The notes: generated from the letters alone by a model not told the origin. A DNA stretch of 64,000 nucleotides from Telmatactis stephensoni (GCA_029948255.1 JALIZF010001345.1:1-64000); one strand, 5' to 3'; counted from the stretch's first letter, positions 1 through 12,299 are shown. Numbers and translations: made by a program.

Positions 1-3000
1 CAATTCTTCAACTCTTGAGGTGATAGACTGAAGAGGATTTCTTGTGCATTCCCTGAAAATTGTACAATGAATTTCAATATTTCAATGTGCTTAATTGTAT
101 AGGAAAAATTGGCGGTAAGATGGCAATGTGATAATCTAAGAGGACCTGATTTCGGACAAGGAAAACCCACCAGCCCTAATACAAAACCCTTTATAGTACT
201 GTGTAACATGTCACAAAATATAAGAGTTTCAACTTACCTGAATATTGTCAACAGTCGTTCACTGGGAGTTGGTTTAAGACCTGAGCACATGGTCTGAAGA
301 CGACTGACTGACTGAGTAGCTGTGGATACTGGTGTATTTCTAATTCAAGAGAGAAAAAAATGTAATTTTAAAAAATCTTATTTTTTTTCCTTTGGTGTTA
401 CACTTTCTTTTGTGTACTTCTTTGTTTTACTCATTACAATACTATCTTCCAAATGAATCTAGCAGGCTGCATTTGAAAAACATGCAAAAGTTAAACTTGC
501 TTATTCTTCCGGGTAAGCATAAACACAGGAAGCCCAATATAATATACATGGTCATCAGTTACAATTACACCAAATGAATCTCATATTTCTAAATGGTACA
601 CATTAACTCACTTTGGAAGGGCATATGAAACGTAATGTGATTCATTTACCATGGATTGATATCCATTTACTATGTGCAAAATTGACAATGACTAACTAAA
701 AAATACAGTATTTCATACTTTGGGTCTTTTTCTTTCAAGTAACGTCTTCCTGTCAATGGTGTTTGTGGGGCAAGACTTCTTGTCTAAAAAATAAATAACA
801 ATGAATAGATAAATTAACAATTAATCAATTAAAACCTCTTTATAGAGACACCTTTTTTGATATGATATTTTTGAAACATAAATTTGATAATGGACATGTT
901 TCAGTTTCAGTTTCTCCACTTTATAATTCACATATAAAGTCAACACTTTTACTGTTTTTAAGAAGAAGCCTCACAAAGCAGCCAAAAAGCTTTCTTCATA
1001 TGCATTAGCATACTGAATACAGACATTATAAAGTCAACATACCTTGCTGAAATGCTCCTGGAGATTACGTTTAAGACCAGCTCTGTAAACCAAAACAGAT
1101 ACAAATCAATTTGAATAAACCTAATTAAAACAGATCACTTGTTTTGACAGCAACAACAAAACAATAATCACAAAATGCATTTATATTTTCATCTTCCAAT
1201 CTGTTAAAAATTACTCATCATTTGAATATATACATTATAGTATTGTTTAATTAAGTCAGAGTGTTATTACAACGAAGCTAAATAAGTAATAATTAACAAG
1301 GTATAGTCAAGTTTGTTCATGCAGGATACCATAGATTATCCTAAGAGCATGCTGAGAGCTAGAGTGACTTGGGCAATGTGAATTCATTAAAATCAGTAGG
1401 GGAGGGACTATAGAGAATGCTACCAAATACTAAAAGTGTGTATTAATTCAATATTCTTAGCTTACTGTACTGTTCAGTAATAGAATAACTTCTTTTGTAT
1501 GGCTATAGGTTTTGATGCTTTCAGAAATCATTGTTTTTCACTATGAAATTCATTTCTTATTATTAAAACCTAAAGACATTCTGCAAAATTTGACCATCAA
1601 AAACCAAGCAAAGTATTTATGAAGAATATGAAAACAGCAGGCTTAGTGGCAAATGCATCATATCTATAGCATCTTGATTTCTTACCTTGAAATTAATTGA
1701 ATTATGTTTTTTGACCTAAGGGTAGACCATTAGAAATGTTGGGAGGGGTGTCACAATTCCTCAAAAAAATTCCTGCAATTACCTTACCACCCCAAAAATA
1801 TCCCAGACTACTAAAAATACACAACTCCAAAATTAATATTAGTGCAGAGAAACACAGGTAGAAAGATATGTCTAAAAAAAATTACCCCCCACCCCCCAAT
1901 ACCTCCCAAAGTTTCTGATGGTCCACCCTAGGTCCACCCCTACATTTAAACCCCTACCTTGAGTGTGGCTCAACAGTTCATGAGTATTTAAGCTATAGTT
2001 TATAAACTGTATATATATACCTGTCTCTTTCTTCCACATCATGTGACTCAAAAAGTTTTGCAGGAGTTCCAATCTCAAGGTGAGCCTCTTCTCCAAGGAA
2101 TATCCTTTCATCAAAGTCCCCAGCTGATAGGACATAGGCTTCATACTCCTTGCTAATACTCTTCCTATTAACAAGATCCACAATCACAAATTAAAAGACT
2201 CTTGCCTTTTTGACAACCCAACATTAAAAAGCAGGCAATCCACTCTGAGGACTCCCCCCCCCCTCCTCCTTTACAAGGACTGCTCAGCAAGGGCTACACT
2301 TGAAGATACAAGATTCTTATCTGCAATGTCTAAAGCATCTTGAGTTTATTGCTACCATTTTGAAACTAAATAGTTATAATGTAAGATAAAATAGCTTTAG
2401 TTAAAGATTCATACCAATTAGCTTCAAAGTTTGGAAGGTCTAAAATTCCAGAGAGGTTTTCTTCTGTTCCTCTTAGAATCTACAAAAACAAAGGGAGGAA
2501 GAAATTTGAATTAAAAACTGCAGTGAAAGAGTATATTATTTTAGGAGTGAGTGGGTGGGGAATTGCTTTGATTGTTTTTCAATTTTGATAAAATGGGCCT
2601 TTGTACTGTTGTTGAATGGTGTGTGTGCACCCTCTGCACCAGATAAAATGGGCCTTTGTACTGTTGTTGAATGGTGTGTGTGCACCCTCTGCACCAGGGT
2701 TACTTTCCAGCAGAAATAAGAAACCAGCAGAAATTCTCCAGCTGTGAGGACGAAGATTAAGCCAACAGCCTTTATGAAAATGAAACTGGACTGTGGTTAT
2801 AGAATCCTGAGTCATCTTCCTGACTATTCAGCCATATATGGCTGCATTTGTGAAATCTGTTAATATTCATTTGGTAATAATATTTTCAGTTAGCATAATT
2901 ACCCTCTTTTCATACAGCTTTTGAACGAATGGCTTCCACTGATGCTCTTTGATGCTTTTGGCTTCCAATACAATGCCTGTATAATAGATAAATTAAATAT

Positions 3001-6000
3001 GAATCACATTTCAAGGAACAAACAATAAATGGATGCACAATATGGAACAAAGAAAGACGGAAAAATTGAAAGGAGGAAATGGAAAGGAGACAAGGAATGG
3101 AAACAATACAATAAGTCCAAGAATCCATTAAAAAGTTTAAAATAATCATGCTACAACTATGTTATCTTACCATCATATTTGCTACACAGCTGATCAATAA
3201 TGCAGGTTGGTTTTGCTGTCCTGTTAGATGCTGCTGCATCACTTTGTTGTCCTGGTAACAACAAGTCAAAATGTACACTTGATATTAACATCACTGTTCA
3301 GCATTATAAGCCAAGTGAGTAATAATCATTGATTAAGCTAAAAATTAAGGATAAGCAGATTTTTTAGGAGACTTGAATGCAGCCAAAGAGAACTAAGTCA
3401 TGGTGGAAGAAGGGTGTTGAGGCCTTATGCCCTTTGTATAGGCATAAAGAAGGTGTGGCTGGCTATAGAGATGATATACCCTCTTTCGTCACTAGGCAAC
3501 ACTAAGCTAACTATTAGTTAAAAACAGATCCCTGACTACACTAGTACTTATTTTTCAGCATTACTGCTAGTACACAGTACATTTACTATAACAGTGCTAT
3601 GCTGTCTTCACATGTCATATATGAAAACTGCACTACACATGTATTTGTAAGTATTGAACTTTATCATATAATTATTTATAAAATACCTATATTTCTTAAT
3701 TTCGAAAACTTGTTCTTTTCACTAGTGAAAATAACATGTTCTTTTCACTAGTGAAAAGATCCTTACCATGGTTAATTGAGCGCATTACTCTAAAGATAGT
3801 TTGCTGTCTCTTGATTTGATAATTATATGATAAATAGAATATTACATGTTTGCTTGGAGATACGGTTTTATCTTCTCTTGTTGAAAAGATCTCTCACTCG
3901 TTCGCTGCGCTCACTCGTGAGAGATCTTTTCAACACTCGAAGATAAAATCCATATCTCCGTGTGCCCATGAAATATCCTCAATTTAAGCCATCCCCTCCT
4001 CACTGTAATGTTCTGGTGTTTTGAGTCTGATATATTTACTACATATTCCCCACTTATGCAGGAATTGTTTTTATACCTACCTTCAAATGCAGGGTTGATA
4101 AGGTTTTTCCTGTGAGATGCCATTAATGCATTACTGTACATCAAGTCAAGACAACACAAAAGTAGATGATATGAATTCACCAGGTCATCACTTATGGCTG
4201 GGAAATTGCCTAAAACAGAAATGTTTAATAAGTTGCAGGTATTCATTTGTTTGTTCAAACACCATTTTGCAACTTGCAGTAGTGGTAACATCAGCCAATA
4301 CAGTACTTCAGTGTGTTTCACATGTTTACGAACAGGTTCCAAATTGTGTTAGGAAGTTCACAAACCTTGATTGTGTGCTTCCAGAAAATATCCATACCCC
4401 CCAGTGTGGAGGGAATTTGTAAACTGACTCCTCTTATCCCCTGGAACTTCCATTTTTCTTCCATACAATCTCTGTAATTTTGTTCTTTCTCCCCTCCCCT
4501 CCAGAATTTCCAATTCCCTCCGTGGTGGGGGTATGAATATTTTCTGGAACTATACATTCTAATGAATTACCAAATATGCATGGGAATTCAAAGTTTCCCA
4601 ATGCAGTTTGTTGTGAACATGCACAGTATAATTTGAACTTCCACACAAACTTCAGAAATCACTTGTTGGAGTATTGTGGAATGAATGGTAATAAAACAAA
4701 GAAGTTGGATGCTAAGAAAGAAAAAAATTGCAATGCCCAGTTCTCAAAGTATATTTATTTAAGCCATCTACTGGCAACGTAATTGCACTGATGAAATTAT
4801 TTCAGTTCCTATGATTTCTGTGAGACTAAAATGGTGAGAATTCTGCTTTAGTCAATTGTTATGCAGTGTTTATGAAATAAAACTCTGTCAAATGTGCAGA
4901 CAGCTATCAAATTATATCTCAAACCAAACATGTCTGAACGTGATCTCTTTCACCAGCTCTTCCAAAGATAATGAAAAACACAACTACTTTTACAATTGGT
5001 AAACTACTGCATTTATTTCAATACGTTAAGAATCAACAAGTTTAAACTTGTATGAAGAGAATAGAATACAAATCCAAGGGCCCAGCAATTACAAGATTAG
5101 AACGTCATGCATGGTTGGCTGAGCATTACAAGGAAATTTTCTTAGCATCAGCATTTGCATAATACTTATACTTTAAATGCAAAAAAAGGTAGTAGAAGGA
5201 AATAATGGTTCCTTTTAAAAATAATATAATCCTGAATGTTTTAGATGCAAGGATATGCATGTAAAATACAAAATGCACACAGCTGAGAAATTAGGTTAAT
5301 ATTGGACTGAAGGAATATAATCAACTTATTGACTTTATTTCTTCAAGCAAGAAGTGAGAATTGAGCTCATGTCTTTTAAACAAGAAGCACTGATCTTTAG
5401 AAGTCTCCACAGGAAACCAGCAATAGCTTATTTTACAAATCTTTCATGGCAGATTTATTAGAATCTGTGTACAATCATAATATTTGTTCCTGTCCGCTGA
5501 GTGACAAGTAGCATAAAAAAACAACACAAAATCACAGACTCAATAAGATCACATTGGGATGTGGTTTCAAATCTGCTGACTGCAAACAAATTGCTTGGGA
5601 GATAGACGTTATAAGTTAATGCTACTATATTGCAAGTTAAAGGCAGCATTTCTGCTTTGAGCTGGATCCTCATACTCGTGCCCCTTTACTAGAATATTAA
5701 GTTTCAGTTTTGCTGGTCATCACAAAATATTGCTGATTAGAAAATCCTTATAACTAATCTAACATTTTCAAGTTGAACAGAGGAAAGAACAGAGATTCTG
5801 CTTGCTGCAAAATTTAATTTTTATTAAAGATGAAACAGTAGAATAGTATTAAACTTTCCTTCTAATTTCGAAAGGCAAAGGATCTCCGATATGACGGGAA
5901 TAGAACCTTTAATGACCTTTAAAACAAGGGTCGATTGCTTTACAATATTTTACATTTTACCTTTTGCTTGTACGTAGAGAGTCCATCCAAACGCAAAGAC

Positions 6001-7000
6001 TTCTCCAGAAGTACATGGATGCTTTCTGTTGCAACAAAAAATCAACAAAGACATCGATTTCACTCACATGTTTTGCAAAGAACCAGTCGAACAAAGCAAT
6101 CAAAAGCATTAATTGTATGTCTTTTAAAAACGCGTGGAACTCGAGAATTTTATTGGTAAGAGCTGAATTCAATTCAAAAACACCGATAGCTAAATATTTT
6201 CAATCGGTTCAAGTTTTTTAAAATCTGCTTGGGTCTTCACGCATCACCTCCTAACTAGAATCCGGATGGAGCAAAATGATTCAAAACTTACCTTGATTTT
6301 CTGCCTGTTCGGCTTTTAGGAACTTCTTCATTGGGATCTCGGAAGAGATCGAGAAAAATTGGACGATATTTTTTGAAAATAACTGTTGAGACGTGGAAAT
6401 TACGTTCAAGATGCTCGATCTTCCTTCGAAATTCGTTGGATGCGTTCGACATATCCAGCCATTTCTTCATCTTGTTGAAGAAATCTATCAGGCTAAAATA
6501 CATCAAAAATAAGAGTCAGTGTCTTCAACCGCTTAAGTACTCTCCCAGAAGTTGGTTTTATTTGATAGAATTTCAGCTAACCTTAAACCAGAGGCGCGAA
6601 TAAGTCTGGTTAAGGACACGCAGTTTCCCTCAACAGTACCAGAGCTATCAACTGTTGGCACAACGCTTCTTCTACAAGCAACATACAAAGCGCAAGCTAG
6701 CCAGTGAATGCTTTTCCCCTACAATAAAACAAATGCTATATTAGTTAATTCAAGAGAAAAATACTGTGAAACAAGGTTTAGAAAGCGTATAAAACGTTCG
6801 ATCGCAAGAACAACTTTGTTCGTTTGTGAATCGGTAACAAAGTACAGCGTTCATACCTCGAGTGAATAGTTTGTTCTAATCCTTTCATACGATCTCCAAG
6901 CTTCCTCAGACGTTCCCTCGTCCATGTTAAGTTCTCGACATACATTGTCGAACCTTTCCCTAGGGTCAGAATCATCTTCCCTGTTTGTATTGGAGGCCAT
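1..7000 (-). CDS. RBL1/RBL2-like: Retinoblastoma-like pocket protein (p107/p130 type), 5' part, 13 exons
   Basis: A pocket protein that binds E2F/DP and cyclin-CDK in the nucleus and represses cell-cycle genes (family knowledge). Exons read on the minus strand: 6857-7000, 6582-6718, 6292-6492, 5961-6025, 4081-4209, 3171-3251, 2903-2976, 2415-2479, 2021-2164, 1043-1082, 719-783, 238-339, 1-52. All junctions are GT-AG and phases stay in frame for 433 codons. Diagnostic pieces: HWLACALYVACRR in exon 2, FFNKMKKW and LERNFHVS in exon 3, ISDDLVNSYHLLLCCLDL in exon 5, IKEHQWKPFVQKLYEKR in exon 7, DERIFLGE in exon 9 and TPLTGRRYLKEK in exon 11. STATQSVSRLQTM in exon 12 opens pocket A. The start is the ATG at 7000 (MASNTNRED). 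The rest of pocket A, pocket B and the C-terminus lie left of the window. The sequence does not decide between RBL1 and RBL2; an invertebrate probably has one ancestral gene. Confidence 0.93.
2587..2696. repeat. Perfect 55-bp tandem duplication in an RBL intron
   Basis: The 55-bp unit starting GATAAAATGGGCCTTTG occurs twice head to tail, at 2587-2641 and 2642-2696, with no difference seen. It lies between RBL exons 7 and 8. It keeps a small reading frame open, but that is a by-product and not a gene. Confidence 0.9.
3856..3959. mobile_element. Small foldback element (MITE-like) in an RBL intron
   Basis: An imperfect inverted repeat. The left arm starts GGAGATACGGTTTTATCTTC and runs to GATCTCTCAC. 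The right arm starts GTGAGAGATCTTTTCAAC and ends ATATCTCC. A CG-rich 18-bp loop (TCGTTCGCTGCGCTCACT) separates them. Just upstream, near 3711-3756, two short palindromes of the CTTTTCACTAGTGAAAAG type may belong to a related element. Confidence 0.7.
4379..4549. mobile_element. Foldback element with TTCCAGAAAATATCCATACC ends
   Basis: The left end TTCCAGAAAATATCCATACC is mirrored on the right by GGTATGAATATTTTCTGGAA, giving an about 171-bp unit rich in C/G runs. A related left end lies at 27845 in a HOIP intron, so this is a dispersed repeat family. It sits in the RBL intron between exons 4 and 5. Confidence 0.65.
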
Positions 7001-7727
7001 TTTGACTCTGTTCGTTTTGCCCTCCAAAATAATTTACATGTACAGTCAGAAAACGTAAGCAGCTTTGTCGAAATGGCGGGAAAATCTGGTGACGCATGCC
7101 ATATTAGGAATACGGCGACCATGACGACACAAGCTCAGCTGTCAATAACAAAAGGCATTGTATTGGGTTTCACACCTTATTTGGCGTGTACTTCCCGCCA
7201 AGAATATGTAAATTTCACCCGCGCGTCACATTTGAAATCTTGGAAAATTCAAGATGGATTCTTTTTCCAGACCCATGATTATAAAGGCATTTTAGCTTAG
7301 TCTTTTATGCTCCAATTAATGTCACAGAGGTCAAGGCTTTCCTCAAATCATCGCCAACCGCCAAGCAATCTACAACACGCTGATACAGCCTGGTTATTAT
7401 GTCACATTTTCACGTGACTTGGAACAAAAGATCGCTAATTACATTTCACTTTAGACAACATCGTCTGTTGTTCTGTTGTTGTGGCTAACTTCCTGACTTC
7501 AATTAACTTAACGCTGTTTTCATTACATTTTTCTACGAAACTGTAGCGGACAAATTTGAAGACTTCACAACATAATTGAAAATTCAAAATCTGTCAAATC
7601 TAAGTGCGTTAGGCTTCAGCTCTTGTTACAAATTATTATGCAATCAGTTATTAGAAGGCGATATCTCCCAAGGTCTCGACCTTCTGCAATTCTTGCAACG
7701 ACGTGAAGTGAATCAGTTGTTCTCAAA
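7001..7727. promoter_or_regulatory. Divergent promoter region between RBL-like gene (-) and 7TM-like gene (+)
   Basis: The 727-bp spacer separates the two divergent start codons. It contains two E2F-like sites: GGCGGGAAAA at 7075-7084 (TTTTCCCGCC on the minus strand) and TTCCCGCC at 7192-7199. A GC-rich patch, CACCCGCGCG, lies near 7216. E2F control of pocket-protein genes is established in animals, so these sites fit autoregulation of the RBL gene. No clear TATA box was found. The short ORFs inside are not supported as genes. Confidence 0.55.
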
Positions 7728-9155
7728 ATGTTGTCTTCTGCGGGCATAACCCACCGTAATTCCTTTGCAAGAGCTCTTTCTCCATTCATCTCTGTCACAA
7801 TCATTTTTGGACCTGGAGAAAGGATCACAAACAGATTCCTTTCTGGTCTGTCAACCGTGATCTTTTCCCTTCTGCTTGTTTCTTTAACGTTTGTGGCAGT
7901 TTTAGGAGTCTTTGTTCGCACAACGATTGACACGTGGATTCAACTTTCGTTGTATATAGTACCTCTGTTGTCTCTCCTGTGTGGCTGTTACCTTTATCGA
8001 AGCGATGGCTTCGATACGCTTCTAGAACGTAAACTTGGAAAGTGGGTTGGTGCTTTCGCAATAGCAGAATCAGAAGACGAAATTCATGAGTCAAACAGAG
8101 GACCCTGGCTACGGCGATCAGCAATAAAGAACTGTGTATATCCCTTGGCAATAGAATTGTACCAGTGGTCGGCATATCTTTTTTTCCACTACCGACAAGG
8201 TGGCGACAAGTTTGCAGGGGCCTGGAAGGAACATGAACTATACTTAGTTGATGATCGTACATGGACTATACTTTATGTTTACTTTTGGACTTTTGGTGTT
8301 TATATAACTGCATTTGTTAGCTACTCGTTTGTTCTTGTTGCCAGACTAACCATCAGGGATGCTATCAGTTTCATGTGTCGATTTGGGGATAGTCCCTTTT
8401 TGCCCCACCGCCCAACTATGAGGGGGTTGGGTATTGTTTTGGCTGAAAGCACAAGCTGTGTCAAAAAGGTTATCCTTCTAATCGTTGGATTCTTGACATT
8501 TGATTTATTGGAAACAGGAAAAGACATTGTCTTATACTATGAACAAGAAAATGAAACACAGACACACTGCACGAACCAGTTGAGTAACCCAGTTAATGTT
8601 GAGAATGACAATAGCATTGAAGAATCAATTGATGTCAGACCAAGGTCATCCAGTTTAAGTATCCCCAAAACCCCCAAAGTAACACCACATGGTGCTTGCA
8701 AATGTTTAACTAAATTTATTGGTAACTTAGATTTGTTGGCAAGCACATTCCAGCCATTTATCATCCTTCTGGCTTTCTTCTCTGTTGCCAATTTTGCCAC
8801 ACATATTGTTGCTATAGTGATCAAGATAAGAGATTTCCAGGACACACATTGGTGGACATTTGCACGCACCTTGCTATGGATGCTACTTGCCATACGTCTT
8901 TTGTGGAGTGTTGCCACCATAACTCGCATGCTATCCCGCATTCCAATGCACATTGACTATCTCCGTTCCACTGGTCATCTACAAGGAAGTGACACAGAGT
9001 GGGAAGGCTTCTTCAGACTTATGAATACTCTACAACTTCGCACTAGGACATATGGATTCCCTCTTACCCTCAAACAAGTTGCTTACTGTGCAACATTTTT
9101 AAACTTTGCATTTTTGATTGTTTTGTCTATAATGCATCCTAAAAAAGGTGAATAA
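7728..9155 (+). CDS. Single-exon multipass membrane protein, possible gustatory-receptor-like 7TM protein
   Basis: An uninterrupted 475-codon ORF from ATG 7728 to TAA 9153-9155. Hydrophobic segments lie at about residues 41-63, 70-90, 136-153 (weak), 179-205, 246-270, 340-366, 378-400 and 448-468, giving seven or eight membrane passes. A polar Ser/Thr/Pro-rich loop at about 272-325 separates the fourth and fifth strong segments. No signal peptide is obvious. The length, the topology and a terminal helix almost at the C-terminus resemble the insect-type gustatory receptor-like proteins of invertebrates. The classical TM7 TYxxxxxQF motif is not clearly present, so this family call is only a suggestion. 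It could be another 7TM family or a lineage-specific membrane protein. It is divergently placed to the RBL gene and has an AT-rich 3' flank. Confidence 0.8.
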   Translation: MLSSAGITHRNSFARALSPFISVTIIFGPGERITNRFLSGLSTVIFSLLLVSLTFVAVLGVFVRTTIDTWIQLSLYIVPLLSLLCGCYLYRSDGFDTLLERKLGKWVGAFAIAESEDEIHESNRGPWLRRSAIKNCVYPLAIELYQWSAYLFFHYRQGGDKFAGAWKEHELYLVDDRTWTILYVYFWTFGVYITAFVSYSFVLVARLTIRDAISFMCRFGDSPFLPHRPTMRGLGIVLAESTSCVKKVILLIVGFLTFDLLETGKDIVLYYEQENETQTHCTNQLSNPVNVENDNSIEESIDVRPRSSSLSIPKTPKVTPHGACKCLTKFIGNLDLLASTFQPFIILLAFFSVANFATHIVAIVIKIRDFQDTHWWTFARTLLWMLLAIRLLWSVATITRMLSRIPMHIDYLRSTGHLQGSDTEWEGFFRLMNTLQLRTRTYGFPLTLKQVAYCATFLNFAFLIVLSIMHPKKGE

Positions 9156-9969
9156 TTAATGGAGTTCCTTGATAGTTTTTAACAGCAGTTAAAAAGGCTT
9201 AGATATTTTGTACTTTAGTTGGTGCTATCAGGTGCAATAACATGGGCTTTTCAGGTGCTGTACATAACTCAAATTCTTAGGGGGGCAGTCTGTTTATATT
9301 TCCTTAAGGAAATTGATATTTAGAAGGTACAATGCATGTTTCTTTAGGTATAGTTTGCCTCTCTGCCTTTGTACATTAGCTGCTGGGGTTTAATTTTGTA
9401 AAACAAACTAGAATTTTTGTATGAAGGGGTTTACTGCTGGTTAAGAGCAACTAGGTTAATAAAACATCTCTTATTTCTCTTTTTTGTTGTTGTTGTTGTA
9501 CTGGGCTTCCTGTGTTCAAGAATGAGAAGAGAGTGACCGAGGAAAGGTATAAAATCCTACCTTGCAAAACACAGCTATGTTTTGCAGGGTAGGATCCTAT
9601 ACTTTTGCAGCAAAAACTTTTTTGACTCAAAATTTTTTAGAGTTACAGAGTTTTACTTGCACTTCACGTGAAAGTATTTTGATATTAGTTATATGTTAAA
9701 ATGGAATAATTATTATTGTTAACTACAAAGTTCATTGTCCTCAAGTCAAGAGCCGTTTAGAAATGGTATTCTTTTTTATTAGAGTGATCTAGGCCAAGTT
9801 CAGACGTTGAACTTTTGCTTTGTTGAATCTAATAGTTGCATTTTGTAGATGAGAAGTGCGGCATCTGAACCTATTGTATTTGACAGATTTGATTAAGTAT
9901 TCAATTGAAAACTTCAGTTTGAATCAAATTTGTGAAATTCATTTTGTTCAGAAGCCGCTCTTCTGTGTT
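9156..9969. other. 3' flank of the 7TM-like gene, no gene seen
   Basis: AT-rich DNA with no supported ORF. An imperfect palindrome at about 9544-9605 (left arm AAATCCTACCTTGCAAAACA, right arm TGTTTTGCAGGGTAGGATCC) is a small foldback repeat. An AATAAA-like signal (TTAATAAAACATC) at 9456-9468 could serve as polyadenylation signal of the upstream gene. Confidence 0.45.
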
Positions 9970-10445
9970 ATTGGGGTGTTACTCCCTTACAAAAGTGGTA
10001 AGGGTGCTCAACGGAGGGTTTTGAAAATAACCCTAAAAGATATGCATAAATTATCGGAAAAATGCCAATTTTAAACCCTTAAACTTACGACGACATTTTT
10101 TATAAAGAATATTGGTATGTGAGATCGTTTTAATCCTTATGTGATTTTCGTTATCCTGACCCTTAAAGGTACGCTATAAACCAGAAACCCTAAAAGGTAC
10201 GAGCAGGCCATATTTTCGACCCTTAAGGTCCATCGAGCACCCCTACCACTTTTGTAAGGGAGTCACCCCCAGGTAACGAAAATCATATAAAGATTGAAAC
10301 GATTTGAGAAACAAGATGGATATCAGTAGGTGAAAAAATATTGGTTGAAATTGGTCGATGCCTTTTATAGGGTATAAAATGGGCATCTGATAATTTATGC
10401 GTATCTTTTAGAGTCATTTTCGAAACCCTCTGCACCACTATTTTG
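9970..10445. mobile_element. Nested foldback element with ACAAAAGTGGTAAGGGTGCT ends
   Basis: The left part reads CTCCCTTACAAAAGTGG then AAGGGTGCTC. An inner right copy CACCCCTACCACTTTTGTAA lies near 10238-10257. A longer outer arm (AGGGTTTTGAAAATAACCCT then AAAAGATATGCATAAATTAT) is mirrored at 10395-10435. This gives two inverted-repeat layers. The terminal motif CCCTACCACTTTTGTAAG recurs at about 50967, next to another hairpin, so it marks a dispersed family. Confidence 0.6.
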
Positions 10446-10576
10446 GGTTTCCTGTGGGATCGCGCAAAGGACTAGACTACCTCTGGAGGTGAGACTACCC
10501 CTAATTTTTGCACAGGAAGCCCAAGCCAGAAGGCTAGGCTACACCAAGAATTACGTCACCACGTCAGCGAATGTCA

Positions 10577-11040
10577 GCGAAGCCGGCCACAGGCAGCCCA
10601 GCCACTTCTCCTGACGATGTTTATTTTAATAATTTATTTACTATTTCATTCATACGCTAAAAAGACAAAAAAATGCGCGCGCATTTTTTGTCTTTTTAAT
10701 AAATTATTAAAATAAATATCCACTGTCCTGGTCTGTGGCAAATGCTTGGGGACTGAGAACGAGTGCTTTGATTGGTCACTTCCGGTCACTTCAGAATGTG
10801 TTGTTGTTTAGTTTCTTTTCGGAGGCGAATGAAGAAATTTGTGCAAAAATAGACGTGTAAATTTTATATCTGGCATTCTGTTCTACAGCGTGTGTATTTT
10901 CCATGGTTTGGAGACGTTGCTTATGAAGGCTGAAGTGTTTTACTGTGATTTTTGTGGATGTAGAGGATCGTGAACTTTGAAAGCCGACTAAAGCGACATG
11001 GCGCGTACGAACTAACAAACTCCAACTATCAAAACTTTCA
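10577..11040. repeat. Left copy of an inverted repeat pair (partner at 14690-15005)
   Basis: The block includes CAGCCCAGCCACTTCTCCTG, GGGGACTGAGAACGAG, GATTGGTCACTTCCGGTCAC, then a stretch around GGTTTGGAGACG and GTAGAGGATCGTGAACTTTG. The same series occurs in reverse orientation at 14690-15005, about 3.7 kb away. The pair may be long terminal inverted repeats of one composite element or two independent insertions. The left copy is interrupted by a hairpin at about 10619-10718. Confidence 0.65.
10619..10718. mobile_element. AT-rich hairpin inserted into the left inverted-repeat copy
   Basis: The outer arms are ATTTATTTTAATAATTTATT-like on the left and AATAAATTATTAAAATAAAT on the right. The inner arms are AAAAAGACAAAAAAATGCGC and GCGCATTTTTTGTCTTTTT. 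The corresponding place in the copy at 14690-15005 lacks this hairpin, which supports a later insertion. Confidence 0.65.
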
Positions 11041-12299
11041 CGAAATTTTTCAGCTTACCTGAATGCCAGAACTCTTCCATTCAATCCCAGTAAGTACTAC
11101 CAGCCAGTCCTACGTGGCTTAGGCAGGATATATTCTAGTTCTCAGAAAAACCACACAAGATTTTTGCACTTTTTCGGATAACTTAAGCTTAATTGTCTTT
11201 GAAACTTTGTCAAACTTATGTTTGATTTACGGCAAACTACAGGTGAGTAAATTGTCCCATTTTTGGTTCAATACACGGATATGACTTCAGTTTTGGGAAA
11301 AATAATAATAATAAGTTCATATGATTCTTGTTGTAGTAATTTGAAAAGTTTCTTATTATCCGTCGCGATTTTTTCCCTCTGTAAATACGAATCGACAAAG
11401 TTTGAAGTTTTGATTTTGCATGTGCTTCATTCACCAACCAAAGTTTTTCAAAACGCCGTTCTCCGGCCATGTAGCCTGAATCTCGATATGGGTATGTAAA
11501 GTATGTCGCTCAACAATTGTTGTGTTGCTTAGGCTATATATTATATCCTCAGGAATAAAAGTTTACGAGTAGAAAAAAAAAGAAGTTGAAAACATTTTTG
11601 TTTAAAAGGACATTCAGCTTATAGGACATTTAACTTATAGTTTATAGGACAATTGCAATTTTACGATTTTTTTAATTTATAATTTATGTGAAGCGCTTTG
11701 AATCACTGATATTGCGCTATATAAGTATAGTTTATTATTATTACTCGGGCTACCTCTGGTAGCTCGAGTCTAGGTTTACCTTTTCGGTCTATCAATCTAT
11801 CTATCTATCTATCTAGATCTATCTATCTATCAACGTCGCAAATCGGCAAATTACCCAGAAGCCTTTGGGGTACACTGTTGACCACGAGGCTTCCTGTGGT
11901 CGCGAGAGATTGAAAACAAAATGGCGGACGCTATCAATCGGAATTTTTCGAACTATTGGCTTTTAATCTCAAGATACTCTGCTTTAATCGTTATATCGAA
12001 TTCTCGAATTTAGTGACGACCTTCTTACCAGCTGTTGTAATCAACTTATAATGTCTTGATCGCCCAAGAATACGAGACAGATCGATTTGTGGCAGCGAAC
12101 GTCACTTGACTGAGGACAGACATGTAAGACACGGAGATATTGTCTTTAATAGATCAGTAGTTTGTTTTATAAATTAATAATATTTCACCACTGCTTGCAC
12201 ATAATATTTGCTTACACGGTGTCTACAGTCATGCTCTTCCTGAGAGCCGTGTTAAAAACGAACTAATTAACTAACAATATCTACAATGTTTATTTTAAC
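11041..12299. other. Gene-free stretch with SINE/LINE tail and TCTA microsatellite
   Basis: No supported gene. At about 11685-11755 a tail-like sequence (GAAGCGCTTTGAATCACTGA, then ATTGCGCTATATAAG, then TTATTATTATTA) looks like the 3' end of a retroposon. A (TCTA)n microsatellite occupies about 11793-11831. The rest is AT-rich and unassigned. Confidence 0.45.

Noticed and set aside
5957..6172. Minus-strand 71-codon ORF reading FHAFLKDIQLMLLIALFDWF
   Set aside because: The real RBL exon here (5961-6025) is in a different frame (TSGEVFAFGWTLYVQAK) with proper splice sites; the longer ORF is its shadow plus intron.
7825..8953. Minus-strand ORFs of 145 and 138 codons
   Set aside because: They are shadows of the 475-codon plus-strand membrane protein, whose hydrophobic pattern is coherent across the whole length.
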